This document shows positions 34,776 to 43,659 of a stretch of 46,009 bases of DNA, in pieces (position 1 is the first letter of the stretch; every line of letters begins with the position of its first letter). The notes under the pieces were generated by a model, which ran no database searches, was not told the DNA's origin, and saw only the letters and a list, made by a program, of their open reading frames with translations. A program made the position numbers and the translations under genes. The DNA is from an uncultured Christensenellaceae bacterium. Lineage in GTDB: Bacteria > Bacillota > Clostridia > Christensenellales > Borkfalkiaceae. The stretch is taken from positions 48,014 to 94,022 of the forward strand of contig CAJUSA010000009.1 of assembly GCA_910589015.1 (NCBI GenBank), read 5' to 3'.

Positions 34776-37700
34776 ATGAAAGGGAAAAAGTTAGGGATCA
34801 TCGCGCTTTCCGCGGTCATGGTATCGGCGGGCGTGGCAGGGTTGGCTGCCTGCGGCGGCGGCAAAGAAGTTTCGGAAAACATCGTAAACGGCGGGTTCGA
34901 AGCCAACGCCGACGAATCGACCTGGGTCGGCTGGACGAAGGAAGGGAACGCCTTTTCGGCGCGCAGCGTGGTGGAAAGTTCCAAATACACCGAAAACGGC
35001 GTGGAAAAAACGGCGGTCGTCGATAAGGAAGGCAAGAAGTTCTTCTTCGGGATCGGCGGCGGTAATTCTTCGCGCAATACGGGTTCGCTCACTTCCGACG
35101 CGTTCAAGCTCACGGGCACGGGTAAAATCGCCTTCAAAATGGGCGCGGCGAAGGACGGCGATAAAGTCTACGTCGAATTTTACGAAAAGGGCGGCAAAAC
35201 CGCGCTTGCCAAGGTGACGAACGAGGATTTCAACGAGCCCTACGTTACCAACCACATGATTCGCAAGATCGTCGATCTTTCGGCATACGTCGGCAAGACC
35301 GTCTATATCAAGGTGACCGATAACGACAACGGCAGGGATTTCGGGTACGTCAATCTCGACGATTTCGTTGTGTGCGCCACCGACGCCGAGGTGACGAAGT
35401 ACGAACAGGAACGCGCGGCGCAACTCAAAAAATACGGCGAGCCCGCCTTTACGGAAGACGAAACCAATACGACGATCGACAACGGCGGATTCGAGACGGG
35501 CGATCTGACCAACTGGAAAATTTTAAGCGGAACGGCGTTTCTGCCGACGAACGTCGTATCCACGGCGCAGCGCTACTGGAACGATCGCGCCGTATACGGG
35601 CACGGCGAATATTATCTGGACGGAAACAACAACGGACAGACCGAAGAGGCGGCGACGGGTGCGATCCGCTCGCAGAAATTCACGCTTGCAGGCGACGGCT
35701 ATATTTCGTTTATGATGGGCGCGGGCAAGGCGAATTGCTATGTGGCGATCTGCGACGGTGCTACGGACGAAGAACTCATTAAAATCGAGAACGAGTATTT
35801 CAGCGATCCCGCGTTGGCGCTCACGCTGCTGCGCCGTTACGTCGACGCAAGCGAGTATTTAGGCAAAGTGCTCTATATCAAAGTCGTCGACAACAGCGTG
35901 AACGACGGGTTCTCGTTCCTTACGGTAGACGATTTCCGCGTTTCGCTCACCGAGCAGGAAGTGAAAACGCTGCAAGTCGAGCAATACAAGGCGATTGCAA
36001 ACGAAACGTATGAGAGCGCGACTTACAAAGATCTTTCCGCTCTTCAGGATTATTACGATAACTATGCTTATCCGTTCCCGCTCGAAGTGCCGATTTTCAC
36101 GGCGTTTGCGCCGAATAAACTGACGGAAAAGTCCGATACCGTCGTCGATCTGAACGCAATGTTGCTGGACGGCGTCGCCGCGAAATTCGGCGAAGAAGCG
36201 GTCACCGACATTGCCGTGAGCAAAGTCGTTTATGACGGAAACGAATACACCGAAGGTTTCGGGGCGTTCGATCTGAGCAAAGACGGCGTTTATACGGTGA
36301 CGTATACCGCGACGCATAACGATATGCGCGCCAACGCGACGCTCATGTTGCTCGTGCATTCCGACGTCAATCAGGTGGCGAACGGCGGGTTCGAGACGGG
36401 GAACCTTGTCGGCTGGACGGTGCTCACCGAGGGATGGGGATATTCGCAGGGGCAGCCGAACGGCGTCGTCAATCAACAGACATACTGGAACGAAGAGCTT
36501 CCCCTCAACCAAAGCGGAAATTATCACCTGAGCGGTTGGGATAACGGTTTTGAGGAAGGCGATACCTGGGCGATCCGCTCGTCGGCGTTCACGCTCGGCG
36601 GCAGCGGCTGGATTTCCGTCAAGATGGGCGGTCACGCCGCGGCGGTTAAGGTGTACAAAGCCGACGGAACGCTGATCGGGGAATACCGTCAGTCGCGGTT
36701 CAACGATGCGGGATTCCCGCATGTGGCGCAGGGTTCGTGGGCGGATATGGCGAATTACGCTATCGATCTGCACGCTTATCTGGGTGAATCGCTCTATATC
36801 GAGCTGTGCGATATCGCGGTAAACGGCTGGGCGCAGGCATTCTTCGACGACGTGATCACTTATTACGAAACCGCGCCCGATTGGGAAAATCTGTTCGACA
36901 CCGTTCTTGACGGGCATGCGGCAGGCGAAGAGGCGCAGGAAATCCAAATCGGCTGGGTGCTGGCGGATAATTATCTCGATCAGGTTCTGATTGCGAACGG
37001 GGCGGAAAATACGGTGATCGAAGCGGCGGACGCGTTCGATTTAACGACGCTCATCAGCGGCGTTACGGCGTCTTACGGCGCGGCGGGCATCCCCGTCACC
37101 GATATCCGTATCACGAAGGTCGAAAAGGCGGACGGCACGGCGGTAACGTCGGGGTTCGAGGCGTTCGAGCTGACGGCGGGCAACTACACCGTGACCTATA
37201 CGGCTTTTTATGCGGCGGCAAACAAATCGGCCGAGGCAACCTTCACGCTTAGCGTGTACGATGAATATACCGTCAAAAACGGCGGGTTCGAAACGGGCGA
37301 TCTGACGGGCTGGACGGTGCTCACCGAAGGGTGGCGCGAAACCAACGGGAAACCCGACGGCGTCGTCAATCAACAGACATACTGGAACGAAGAACTTCCC
37401 CTCAACCAAAGCGGAAATTATCACCTGAGCGGCTGGAATAACGGCTTTGAGGAAGGCGCTACCTGGGCGATCCGTTCGACGACGTTCACGCTCGGCGGCA
37501 GCGGCTGGATTTCCGTCAAAATGGGCGGTCACGCCGCGGCGGTTAAGGTGTACAAAGCCGACGGCACGCAGATCGGCGAATATGCGCAAACGCGATTCAA
37601 CGACGATAAATTCCCTCATGTCGGCGCGGGCGGCTCTTGGGCGGATATGGCGGTATATGCCATCGATCTTTCCGATTATCTGGGCGAACAGCTCTATATC

Positions 37701-37886
37701 GAACTGTGCGACGTTGCGGTAAACGGCTGGGCGCAGGCATTCTTCGACGACGTGGTCACTTATTACGAAACCGCGCCCGACTGGGAAAATAATTACGATA
37801 CGGTGAAAGACGGACATACGGCAGAGGAAGAGGCGCAGGACGTGCAGATTTACTGGGTTCTTGCGACCAACCGTTACGGCGCTTAA
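34776..37886 (+). CDS. 1,036-residue lipoprotein of four NGGFE modules, probably fructan-binding
   Basis: The protein has a lipobox GLAAC (Cys26) and no recognised catalytic motif. Four modules each start with NGGFE: near residues 36, 232, 536 and 835. They have the look of carbohydrate-binding jelly rolls (GGFETGDLTGWTVL, GWISVKMGGHAAAVKVYKAD, YLGESLYIELCD). Modules 3 and 4 are near-identical and are separated by an Ig-like domain (about 730-833); a similar Ig-like domain precedes module 3. The context between fructan hydrolases and the LacI regulator suggests a surface binder of fructan, acting with the GH32 lipoprotein. The start has AAAGGAG upstream. Confidence 0.82.
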   Translation: MKGKKLGIIALSAVMVSAGVAGLAACGGGKEVSENIVNGGFEANADESTWVGWTKEGNAFSARSVVESSKYTENGVEKTAVVDKEGKKFFFGIGGGNSSRNTGSLTSDAFKLTGTGKIAFKMGAAKDGDKVYVEFYEKGGKTALAKVTNEDFNEPYVTNHMIRKIVDLSAYVGKTVYIKVTDNDNGRDFGYVNLDDFVVCATDAEVTKYEQERAAQLKKYGEPAFTEDETNTTIDNGGFETGDLTNWKILSGTAFLPTNVVSTAQRYWNDRAVYGHGEYYLDGNNNGQTEEAATGAIRSQKFTLAGDGYISFMMGAGKANCYVAICDGATDEELIKIENEYFSDPALALTLLRRYVDASEYLGKVLYIKVVDNSVNDGFSFLTVDDFRVSLTEQEVKTLQVEQYKAIANETYESATYKDLSALQDYYDNYAYPFPLEVPIFTAFAPNKLTEKSDTVVDLNAMLLDGVAAKFGEEAVTDIAVSKVVYDGNEYTEGFGAFDLSKDGVYTVTYTATHNDMRANATLMLLVHSDVNQVANGGFETGNLVGWTVLTEGWGYSQGQPNGVVNQQTYWNEELPLNQSGNYHLSGWDNGFEEGDTWAIRSSAFTLGGSGWISVKMGGHAAAVKVYKADGTLIGEYRQSRFNDAGFPHVAQGSWADMANYAIDLHAYLGESLYIELCDIAVNGWAQAFFDDVITYYETAPDWENLFDTVLDGHAAGEEAQEIQIGWVLADNYLDQVLIANGAENTVIEAADAFDLTTLISGVTASYGAAGIPVTDIRITKVEKADGTAVTSGFEAFELTAGNYTVTYTAFYAAANKSAEATFTLSVYDEYTVKNGGFETGDLTGWTVLTEGWRETNGKPDGVVNQQTYWNEELPLNQSGNYHLSGWNNGFEEGATWAIRSTTFTLGGSGWISVKMGGHAAAVKVYKADGTQIGEYAQTRFNDDKFPHVGAGGSWADMAVYAIDLSDYLGEQLYIELCDVAVNGWAQAFFDDVVTYYETAPDWENNYDTVKDGHTAEEEAQDVQIYWVLATNRYGA
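36381..36960 (+). repeat. Internal DNA repeat, copy 1 of the lipoprotein module
   Basis: This segment of the 1,036-residue gene recurs at 37278-37857 at an offset of exactly 897 bp (299 codons). Stretches of more than 60 bases, for example 36463-36536, are almost unchanged, including synonymous positions, which points to a recent duplication or gene conversion. Confidence 0.9.
37278..37857 (+). repeat. Internal DNA repeat, copy 2 of the lipoprotein module
   Basis: The partner of 36381-36960. It encodes module 4 of the lipoprotein. The two copies differ mainly near their N-terminal 25 codons and around codons 90-110 of the module. Confidence 0.9.
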
Positions 37887-37899
37887 ATGCAAAACAGGC

Positions 37900-37926
37900 A
37901 GCCGGGCCGTTCAATTCGGCTCGGCT
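37900..37926 (+). terminator. Possible weak terminator or processing hairpin
   Basis: AGCCGGGCCG (37900-37909) pairs with CGGCTCGGCT (37917-37926), one G-T, around a seven-base loop. There is no proper T-run, so it may only reduce read-through into the regulator gene or protect the upstream mRNA. Confidence 0.45.
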
Positions 37927-37928
37927 AC

Positions 37929-37957
37929 TTGAAATTTTGAAACGGTTATGATATAAT
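37929..37957 (+). promoter_or_regulatory. Promoter of the LacI-type regulator with embedded operator-like site
   Basis: TTGAAA (37929-37934) and TATAAT (37952-37957) have a 17-base spacer. Inside the spacer, TTGAAACGGTTATG (37937-37950) matches the fructan operators at 10 of 14 positions including the AAACGGTT core, which suggests autoregulation. The ATG at 37964 is six bases after the -10 box, a leaderless arrangement. Confidence 0.75.
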
Positions 37958-37963
37958 CGTTAT

Positions 37964-38944
37964 ATGGATAAGAAAAAAATGGCAAGTATCAAAGACGTTG
38001 CGACGCTGGCGGGGGTCGGCGTAGGAACGGTTTCGCGCGTGATGAACGAAAGCGGTTACGTTTCCGAAGAGGCGCGCAAAAAGGTTGACGCCGCGGTGAG
38101 GAAACTGAACTTTCAGCCTAACGTCTCGGCGCAGAGCTTAAAATCGCAAAAATCGGGCGTGGTAGGGCTGTTTGTACCCGTGCTCAATCATCCGTTCTTC
38201 TGCGCGCTTTCCGAAAAAATCGAACACCGCCTTTATGAAAGCGGCTACCAGACTCTGATGGTCTGTTCGCAGGGCATGCAGGAAAAGGAACTCATGGTGC
38301 TTTCTATGCTTGCGCAGAAACGGGTCGACGGGGCGATTTTCATCACGCATTATAATTTAGGCGAAATCAACGGGAAGTTGCCGATCGTCACGATGGATCG
38401 GCATTTCGGCGAGAACGTGCCCTGCGTAACGAGCGATAATTACGCGAGCACAAAAAAAGCCGTCGAATATCTGATCGCGTGCGGGTGTAAAAAAATTGCG
38501 TACGTCGGCGGAAAGCCCGCCGTCGAATCGGAAGTTTCCAAACGGCTTGACGCCTATCTCGACGCAGTGCAAGAGCACGGTATGGCGCCGCGCGTTCTGT
38601 ATGAAGAATTCGAGCACGGCAAGGATTACGAATATGCAGAAACCTTCTTTTCGCGCTACGGCGGCGAGGCGGACGGGGTGTTCTGTTCGGGCGATATATT
38701 AACGAACGCGGTCTATCAGCTTGCGGTACAGCGCGGCATTTCCATTCCGCAGCAGCTGAAAATCGTTTCGTACGACGGTATTATGCGCGACTGGCAGCAA
38801 AAACCAAATATTACGTCGATCGTGCAGGATCTCGACGGAATTTCGTTGCATATCGTTAAAGAACTGTTAAATAAAATGGAAGGGAAGCCTTTTCATAAGA
38901 GCGTCGTCGTGCCCGCTACATTCGTGGCCGGCGAAACGACGTAA
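37964..38944 (+). CDS. LacI-family transcriptional regulator of the fructan locus
   Basis: A 326-residue regulator with a LacI helix-turn-helix at residues 8-28 (SIKDVATLAGVGVGTVSRVM) and a periplasmic-binding-protein-like sensor domain (VVGLFVPVLNHPFFCALSEK, TSDNYASTKKAVEYLI). It most likely represses the 27582 operon through the TGGAAACGGTTCCA sites and itself through the related site in its promoter. The inducer would be fructose, sucrose or a phosphorylated product. A second in-frame ATG at 37979 (MASIKD) fits the usual LacI start, but neither has a Shine-Dalgarno sequence; the promoter position favours 37964. Confidence 0.92.
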   Translation: MDKKKMASIKDVATLAGVGVGTVSRVMNESGYVSEEARKKVDAAVRKLNFQPNVSAQSLKSQKSGVVGLFVPVLNHPFFCALSEKIEHRLYESGYQTLMVCSQGMQEKELMVLSMLAQKRVDGAIFITHYNLGEINGKLPIVTMDRHFGENVPCVTSDNYASTKKAVEYLIACGCKKIAYVGGKPAVESEVSKRLDAYLDAVQEHGMAPRVLYEEFEHGKDYEYAETFFSRYGGEADGVFCSGDILTNAVYQLAVQRGISIPQQLKIVSYDGIMRDWQQKPNITSIVQDLDGISLHIVKELLNKMEGKPFHKSVVVPATFVAGETT

Positions 38945-38955
38945 TCGGAGGAAGT

Positions 38956-39870
38956 ATGATCGTAAATATCGGTGAAATTCTGGTCGACCTCATCGGGAAA
39001 AGCGAAGGGGAAGAGCTTTCCTTTCAGCGGTTTGCAGGCGGTGCGCCCTTCAACGTGGTGTGCGCGGCGAAAAAAATGGGCGCGCAGTGCGGGTTTGCGG
39101 GGTGCGTCGGCAACGATTTATTCGGCAATTACCTGCTGCAATTCGCCAAAGAGCGCAAGCTCGATTACCTCGATATCCGCTCGGACGACGAGCACAATAC
39201 GACGGTTGCGCTCGTTCAGCTCGACGAACACGGCGACAGAAGTTTCTGTTTCAACCGCAAGCATACGGCGGATTATCAGATCACGAAAACGCAGATCGAA
39301 AACGCCGTGAAAATTGCGGATACCGTTGTGCTCGGAACGCTTATGCTGAGCGAAAAAGAGGGCGTCGCGGCGGCGGATCAGGTTGTAGCGCTTGCAAAAA
39401 AGCAGGGGAAACGGCTGTGTCTTGACGTAAACTATCGGGACGATATCTTCAAAGGGCGCGATCCGAAACCCGTTTATGCGAAATACATTGCGGCGGCGGA
39501 CGTGCTGAAATTTTCCGAAGAGGAACTCGAAATGTTTGTGGAAGGCGCATCGCTTTCCGAACGCTTACAAAAAATCGCGGGGATGGAAAAACTCGTTTGC
39601 GTTACGCTGGGGGCGAAGGGGTGCGCCTATTCTTATCGGGGCGAAACGGCGTTTCTGGATACGCTGCCCGTGAAAACCGTCGATACGACGGGCGCGGGCG
39701 ACGCGTTTTTCGGGTGTTTACTTGCGCAGCTCGATCAAAAAGATTTTGATCGCCTTAACAGGGAAGAATTGCATGCGATATTCGCTCGTGCGAATGCGTG
39801 CGGCGCGCTTACCACGACGCGCCGCGGGGCGATTGCCGCGCTTCCCGAACGGAATGAGGTGTTCGGATAA
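38956..39870 (+). CDS. scrK: Fructokinase, PfkB family
   Basis: This 304-residue PfkB-type sugar kinase would phosphorylate fructose released by the cytoplasmic GH32 enzyme to fructose-6-phosphate. NIGEILVDLIG and AGGAPFNVVCAAKKMGA form the N-terminal substrate motif, and DTTGAGDAFFGCLLAQ is the C-terminal ATP/catalytic signature with the Asp base. It lies 11 bases after the LacI gene, with CGGAGGA as the ribosome binding site. A ribokinase-like substrate is possible, but the context strongly favours fructose. Confidence 0.92.
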   Translation: MIVNIGEILVDLIGKSEGEELSFQRFAGGAPFNVVCAAKKMGAQCGFAGCVGNDLFGNYLLQFAKERKLDYLDIRSDDEHNTTVALVQLDEHGDRSFCFNRKHTADYQITKTQIENAVKIADTVVLGTLMLSEKEGVAAADQVVALAKKQGKRLCLDVNYRDDIFKGRDPKPVYAKYIAAADVLKFSEEELEMFVEGASLSERLQKIAGMEKLVCVTLGAKGCAYSYRGETAFLDTLPVKTVDTTGAGDAFFGCLLAQLDQKDFDRLNREELHAIFARANACGALTTTRRGAIAALPERNEVFG

Positions 39871-39878
39871 TCAACTGT

Positions 39879-39910
39879 AAAAAAATCCTGCCAACAGGCA
39901 GGATTTTTTT
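39879..39910. terminator. Bidirectional terminator between scrK and the GH43 gene
   Basis: AAAAAAATCCTGCC (39879-39892) and GGCAGGATTTTTTT (39897-39910) pair perfectly around AACA. It serves the fructan operon on the plus strand and, in the other direction, the GH43 gene, whose stop codon overlaps its end. Confidence 0.95.
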
Positions 39911-40916
39911 ATGCGTTGATATTCTTTTGTTTTTCGTTTTCGAATGGGATATTGTAGAGCTGTGCTTTATCGGGAAGAAAGAGGGGTGCGCCGTCTTTAT
40001 CGAATTGCACCCGCATAACGTGCGCGTGGCGGTTGTGGTCGTCTAAGGGATCGCCCGTGATCTTTTCATAATTGCGGAAGTGCAGAAGCGTGACGATCTC
40101 GCCGTCGTCGCCCGTCGTAAAGCAATTGTGCCCCGGTCCGTAGATCTTCAACGATTCGTCGGTCTTCATAACGGGATAGCGCGATTTTACCCAGCGGCGC
40201 GGGTCGAGCAAATCGTCGTTTTCATCGATCGAAAGCAAACCCATGCAGTAGCATGCGCCCGTCGCCGAGGCGGAAAACGAACAGTATATTCTGCCGTTGC
40301 TTTTGAGGACGGCGGGACCTTCGTTGACCCAGAACCCGCCTTGCCGTTCCCAGTCGTAGTCGGGCGTCGTTAACAGCACGAGCACGGTTTTGAGCTTGGT
40401 GGGCGTTTCCATTTCCGCAATGTAGAGGTTGGAAATGGGGGTGGGCGCCTCTTCGGTGCCGAATTTCTGCGCCCAGATCGCATACCATTTGTTTTTATGC
40501 TCGAACACCGTCATGTCGAGCGAGAAATCGGTGAACGAATATTCGTCGTCTGCGGCGGGTTGCATCATGCCGCCTTCCACCCATTCGTCTTTCATGGGGT
40601 CGTCTCCCTTGCAGATGAGGGCATAGGGGCGGATCTTCCAGATCTCGGGAATATGCCCCGCGGCGAAATAGATCACCCATTTGCCCATGATATAGTGCAG
40701 TTCGGGCGCCCAGATATGGCAGGCAAGTTCGCCCGATTCGTGTTTGTTCCACACGACGCGCGCGCTCGCTGTGGCGATGCCGTTCACCGTGTCGGCGCAG
40801 CGCAGTTCGATGCGGTCGTATTCGGGACAGGTCGCGGTAAAATAATATTTACCGTTGTGTTTGAGTAGATACGGATCGGCACGCTGCAAGACGAGCGGCG
40901 AAAGATACGGCTTCAT
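39909..40916 (-). CDS. GH43 glycosidase, probably alpha-L-arabinofuranosidase or beta-xylosidase
   Basis: A 335-residue single-domain five-blade propeller enzyme with no signal peptide, so cytoplasmic. The three GH43 acids are visible: Asp14 in RADPYLLK (base), Asp134 in FSLDMTVFEH (pKa modulator) and Glu199 in WVNEGPAVL (acid). The GPGHNCF segment with a conserved His is also typical. The subfamily was not determined. It is not next to the GH51 operon but would complement it on arabino-oligosaccharides. GGGGAG precedes the ATG. Its transcript likely starts near 41060 and carries the repeat array in its leader. Confidence 0.9.
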   Translation of the reverse strand: MKPYLSPLVLQRADPYLLKHNGKYYFTATCPEYDRIELRCADTVNGIATASARVVWNKHESGELACHIWAPELHYIMGKWVIYFAAGHIPEIWKIRPYALICKGDDPMKDEWVEGGMMQPAADDEYSFTDFSLDMTVFEHKNKWYAIWAQKFGTEEAPTPISNLYIAEMETPTKLKTVLVLLTTPDYDWERQGGFWVNEGPAVLKSNGRIYCSFSASATGACYCMGLLSIDENDDLLDPRRWVKSRYPVMKTDESLKIYGPGHNCFTTGDDGEIVTLLHFRNYEKITGDPLDDHNRHAHVMRVQFDKDGAPLFLPDKAQLYNIPFENEKQKNINA

Positions 40917-40954
40917 AAAAAACTCCCCAATGTTTTTATTTGTATGATTGCGTG

Positions 40955-41050
40955 AGATTCTTCGGCAAGTTCAGAATGACAAGAGAGCAGGCTCGGAATG
41001 ACAGACGAGCAAACACTCAGAGTGACAGGTGAGCAGGCTTGGAATGACAG
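40955..41050 (-). repeat. Dispersed repeat array in the GH43 leader
   Basis: The array starts with AGATTCTTCGGCAAGTTCAG, a close match to the 29-bp unit at 1-116, and continues with four degenerate CTCGGAATGACAG-type copies up to 41050. It lies between the predicted promoter and the GH43 start codon. Confidence 0.82.
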
Positions 41051-41066
41051 GCGCTTGACAGGTACA

Positions 41067-41095
41067 ATTTTATAATATCTTGTGCGTATTGTCAA
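41067..41095 (-). promoter_or_regulatory. Promoter of the GH43 gene
   Basis: On the minus strand, TTGACA (41095-41090) and TAAAAT (41072-41067) are separated by 17 bases. The predicted leader is about 145 bases. Confidence 0.7.
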
Positions 41096-41109
41096 CGGAA
41101 TACGCACAA
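41080..41109. promoter_or_regulatory. Inverted repeat over the GH43 -35 box, candidate operator
   Basis: TTGTGCGTATT (41080-41090) and AATACGCACAA (41099-41109) are perfect 11-base inverted arms with an eight-base centre that includes most of the TTGACA box. It lies four bases after the end of the upstream minus-strand gene, but there is no T-run, so an operator is more likely than a terminator. Confidence 0.6.
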
Positions 41110-41112
41110 ATT

Positions 41113-43653
41113 TTATTTTATTTTGCGTTTGCGCAGGGGCAGAAGGTAGATATACACGCCGATGATCAGGGCGGCGAGCACGGCGAGAATGATGATCATG
41201 CTTGTGCGCAGCGCGTCGGAAGAGTGGCGTTCGATGGCGTTCGCGCCGACGTTTTCCGCCGTGAACGTAACGCCGTTCTCGTCTTCGAAGCGCACGGTAT
41301 AAGCGCCGTCGTCCTGTTTATAGAGCCGCACGGCGGTGCGTTCGGTGACGGTAAGTTCGGTGCCGTCGGCGCTTCGGAACACCGTTTCGCCCGCTTTGAG
41401 AAAGCCGAGGGTGTAGCGGTCGGGCGCGGCGCCGTTGGGGTTGACGTTTGTCAGATAGCGCAGGGGGACGTAAACGAGCGTTTCGCCCTGTTCGCTTTGG
41501 TAGGAAACGAGCGCGTACTGCCGTTCGGGCAGGGTGACGACCGCCTTTTTTTGCACGCTTGCGCCGCGGGTGAGCCGCGTTTGCGCGAGCGATTGTTCCA
41601 TGCAGGGGTAATAGCAGGCGTTTAGGGCGTTGGTGAGGTAAAACGCACCTTCTTCCGCCTTATAATATTCGTCGGGATCGACGGCGGAAATGCTTTCGCG
41701 GCGCAAAAGCAGCGCTTTGTATCCGTCGTCGCCGTCGAGCAGAACAAGCTCGTATTGCGCCGTCTGCGCGATCTTCACGCCCCGCATCGCCGCCGTTCGC
41801 GAATAGCCGGCATAGGGGAAATAGCGTTCGGCTTGCCCGATTTCCTGCAAATTCACGTTGATGCCAACGGCGTTTTCGGAAACGTCGACCAAGAGTTCAC
41901 GCGCGTTTCCCGTGGAAAATATCTGTTCCTTTGCTCCTTCGAGCGCGATTTTTCCGAGCGTGGGTACGGCGAGCGGCGCGTTTCCTTCCGCGTCTTTTTT
42001 CGTGGCGAGCATGTAGTCGCCGTAATTGAAATAAACGGTATCGTCTTCGAACCCGAGCGCGAACGAAACGGGAACGGTTATGCCCTGATAGACGAGGGGA
42101 TCCCCTTCGGGGAAGAGAGCGAAGGGCGCGCCGTTTTTATAGATCGCGTTGCCCGCAAGGCAATAGAGATTGCCCTCGAAGTCGGCTCTGAGAGCCGTGT
42201 GCTGTTCGGGCAGGGTATAGGCGCGTTTTTCGGGCGTGCCGCGTTTTTCGAAGTGTTCTTCTTTATAGGCGTACACGCTGCCGTCGTGATACGAAACGTA
42301 GATCTTGCCGTACAGATCGCCCGCCATGCCCGTGGGTACGCCGTAGCCGCTGTAAAAGACGTGACCTTTGCCCGCCACGCCGTAAGCATTGTTTTCTGTG
42401 ACGAAGTAGACTTCGGAAAACAGACAGGCGATGCCTTTGATCCTGCCGAGCGTTTCGCCGACGGGGTAGCGCATCGTTTCGCCGCCCGCTATGACTGTGA
42501 TCGTGTCGCCGTCGGTGGCGGCGATCGTCGCACCGTCGGTGGCGACGAGGGAAACGTTGGCGACGGGGTAGGAAGTAAACCCGCCCGCTAGCAGATCGTA
42601 AACGCTGACGCGGTCGTTGCCTTTGTCGGCAGTGACGAGAAGTTTGCCCGCGCGCACCGAATCAACTGCGCCCGCAAGACGGTTGGGCGAGGACGAGGCG
42701 GCGGCGATCTCGTAACCCGTGAATTTCGCGCCTTCCTGCGTGACGGCGATTTCCTTGACCGACTTGCCTTGCACGCAGTAAAGTCTGCCGTTGTGCACGG
42801 TGAGGGTGGTAAGATTTTCTGCTTCGAGCACGAGGGTGCCTTTCGCGCCGTCGTTTGCGCGGAACAAACCGTTTTCGCCCTGCCGTTCGCCGCTTACGGT
42901 GTAATACAGCGCGCCGTTGTAGGCGGCAACGTATTGTAAGCCTGCGATCTGTTTGTCGCCGCCTAATCTGCCCGATTCGGAAAGAATGGTCTTTTCCTTC
43001 GTATCGAATTTGATCAGATTATCGTGATTGTACACGCAGTAAAGCGTACCGTTTTCGTAGGCGAGGCGGGGATTGGCGGCGGGGGAATACTGCCGGATCG
43101 GCGTACTGTAAGGATCGGCGGGCGTGGCAAGGGGAACGTAATAAAACGTTACCGTGCCCGTTACCGTCGCGGTGTAGTAGATCGTATCGCCGGCAATGTA
43201 GAAGGTCGAGCAGGAAATATCCTGCCGCGTTGCCGTTCGGCTTTGCAGATCGAGCGAATAGAGCCACATGCTCTGATCGGTGAAATAAAGCGTGCCGTCG
43301 GGCGCGAACTGCAATTCCGAAAGCGTCGTCGCGGTTGCGTCGGCGCCCGTTTTATGTTCGTAAGAAAAATATTGGCTTTGCGCCTTGTCGTAAACGTAAA
43401 GCGTGGAACCGTCCGCCACCGCGGTGTAGTTCTCGGAAAAAGCGGCGTGCGAAGGCGTTTTCAAAGGAAGATACTGCTCGTGCGTGGCGGGCAGAAACAG
43501 TTCGTTGTTTTCCGCCGTCATGGCGACGGGTTGCGTTTCTTCCGGTGCGTTTTGTTCGGCTTTTGCGCGTTCGGGCGCGTTTCCCGCCGCAAATGCGGCG
43601 GCGCAAAGGGTGCATGCAAGCGTAAGACAAACGGCTTTCTTTCGTGTGTTCAT
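41113..43653 (-). CDS. Secreted, membrane-anchored beta-propeller-like protein
   Basis: An 846-residue protein of unknown function. An N-terminal signal peptide (hydrophobic core LTLACTLCAAAFAAG) is followed by about 550 residues of repeated strand pairs such as DGTLYFTDQSMWLYSLD, NGTLYCVYNHDNLIKFD and YGKIYVSYHDGSVYAY, as in a beta-propeller. Near 700-810 there is an SH3-like region (GETVFRSADGTELTVTERTA), and the end is one membrane helix (about 820-838) with a KRKIK tail. The bulk should therefore sit outside the cell, tethered at the C-terminus. The start ATG has a -10 box six bases upstream and no Shine-Dalgarno at a usable distance. Confidence 0.8.
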   Translation of the reverse strand: MNTRKKAVCLTLACTLCAAAFAAGNAPERAKAEQNAPEETQPVAMTAENNELFLPATHEQYLPLKTPSHAAFSENYTAVADGSTLYVYDKAQSQYFSYEHKTGADATATTLSELQFAPDGTLYFTDQSMWLYSLDLQSRTATRQDISCSTFYIAGDTIYYTATVTGTVTFYYVPLATPADPYSTPIRQYSPAANPRLAYENGTLYCVYNHDNLIKFDTKEKTILSESGRLGGDKQIAGLQYVAAYNGALYYTVSGERQGENGLFRANDGAKGTLVLEAENLTTLTVHNGRLYCVQGKSVKEIAVTQEGAKFTGYEIAAASSSPNRLAGAVDSVRAGKLLVTADKGNDRVSVYDLLAGGFTSYPVANVSLVATDGATIAATDGDTITVIAGGETMRYPVGETLGRIKGIACLFSEVYFVTENNAYGVAGKGHVFYSGYGVPTGMAGDLYGKIYVSYHDGSVYAYKEEHFEKRGTPEKRAYTLPEQHTALRADFEGNLYCLAGNAIYKNGAPFALFPEGDPLVYQGITVPVSFALGFEDDTVYFNYGDYMLATKKDAEGNAPLAVPTLGKIALEGAKEQIFSTGNARELLVDVSENAVGINVNLQEIGQAERYFPYAGYSRTAAMRGVKIAQTAQYELVLLDGDDGYKALLLRRESISAVDPDEYYKAEEGAFYLTNALNACYYPCMEQSLAQTRLTRGASVQKKAVVTLPERQYALVSYQSEQGETLVYVPLRYLTNVNPNGAAPDRYTLGFLKAGETVFRSADGTELTVTERTAVRLYKQDDGAYTVRFEDENGVTFTAENVGANAIERHSSDALRTSMIIILAVLAALIIGVYIYLLPLRKRKIK

Positions 43654-43659
43654 AACCCC

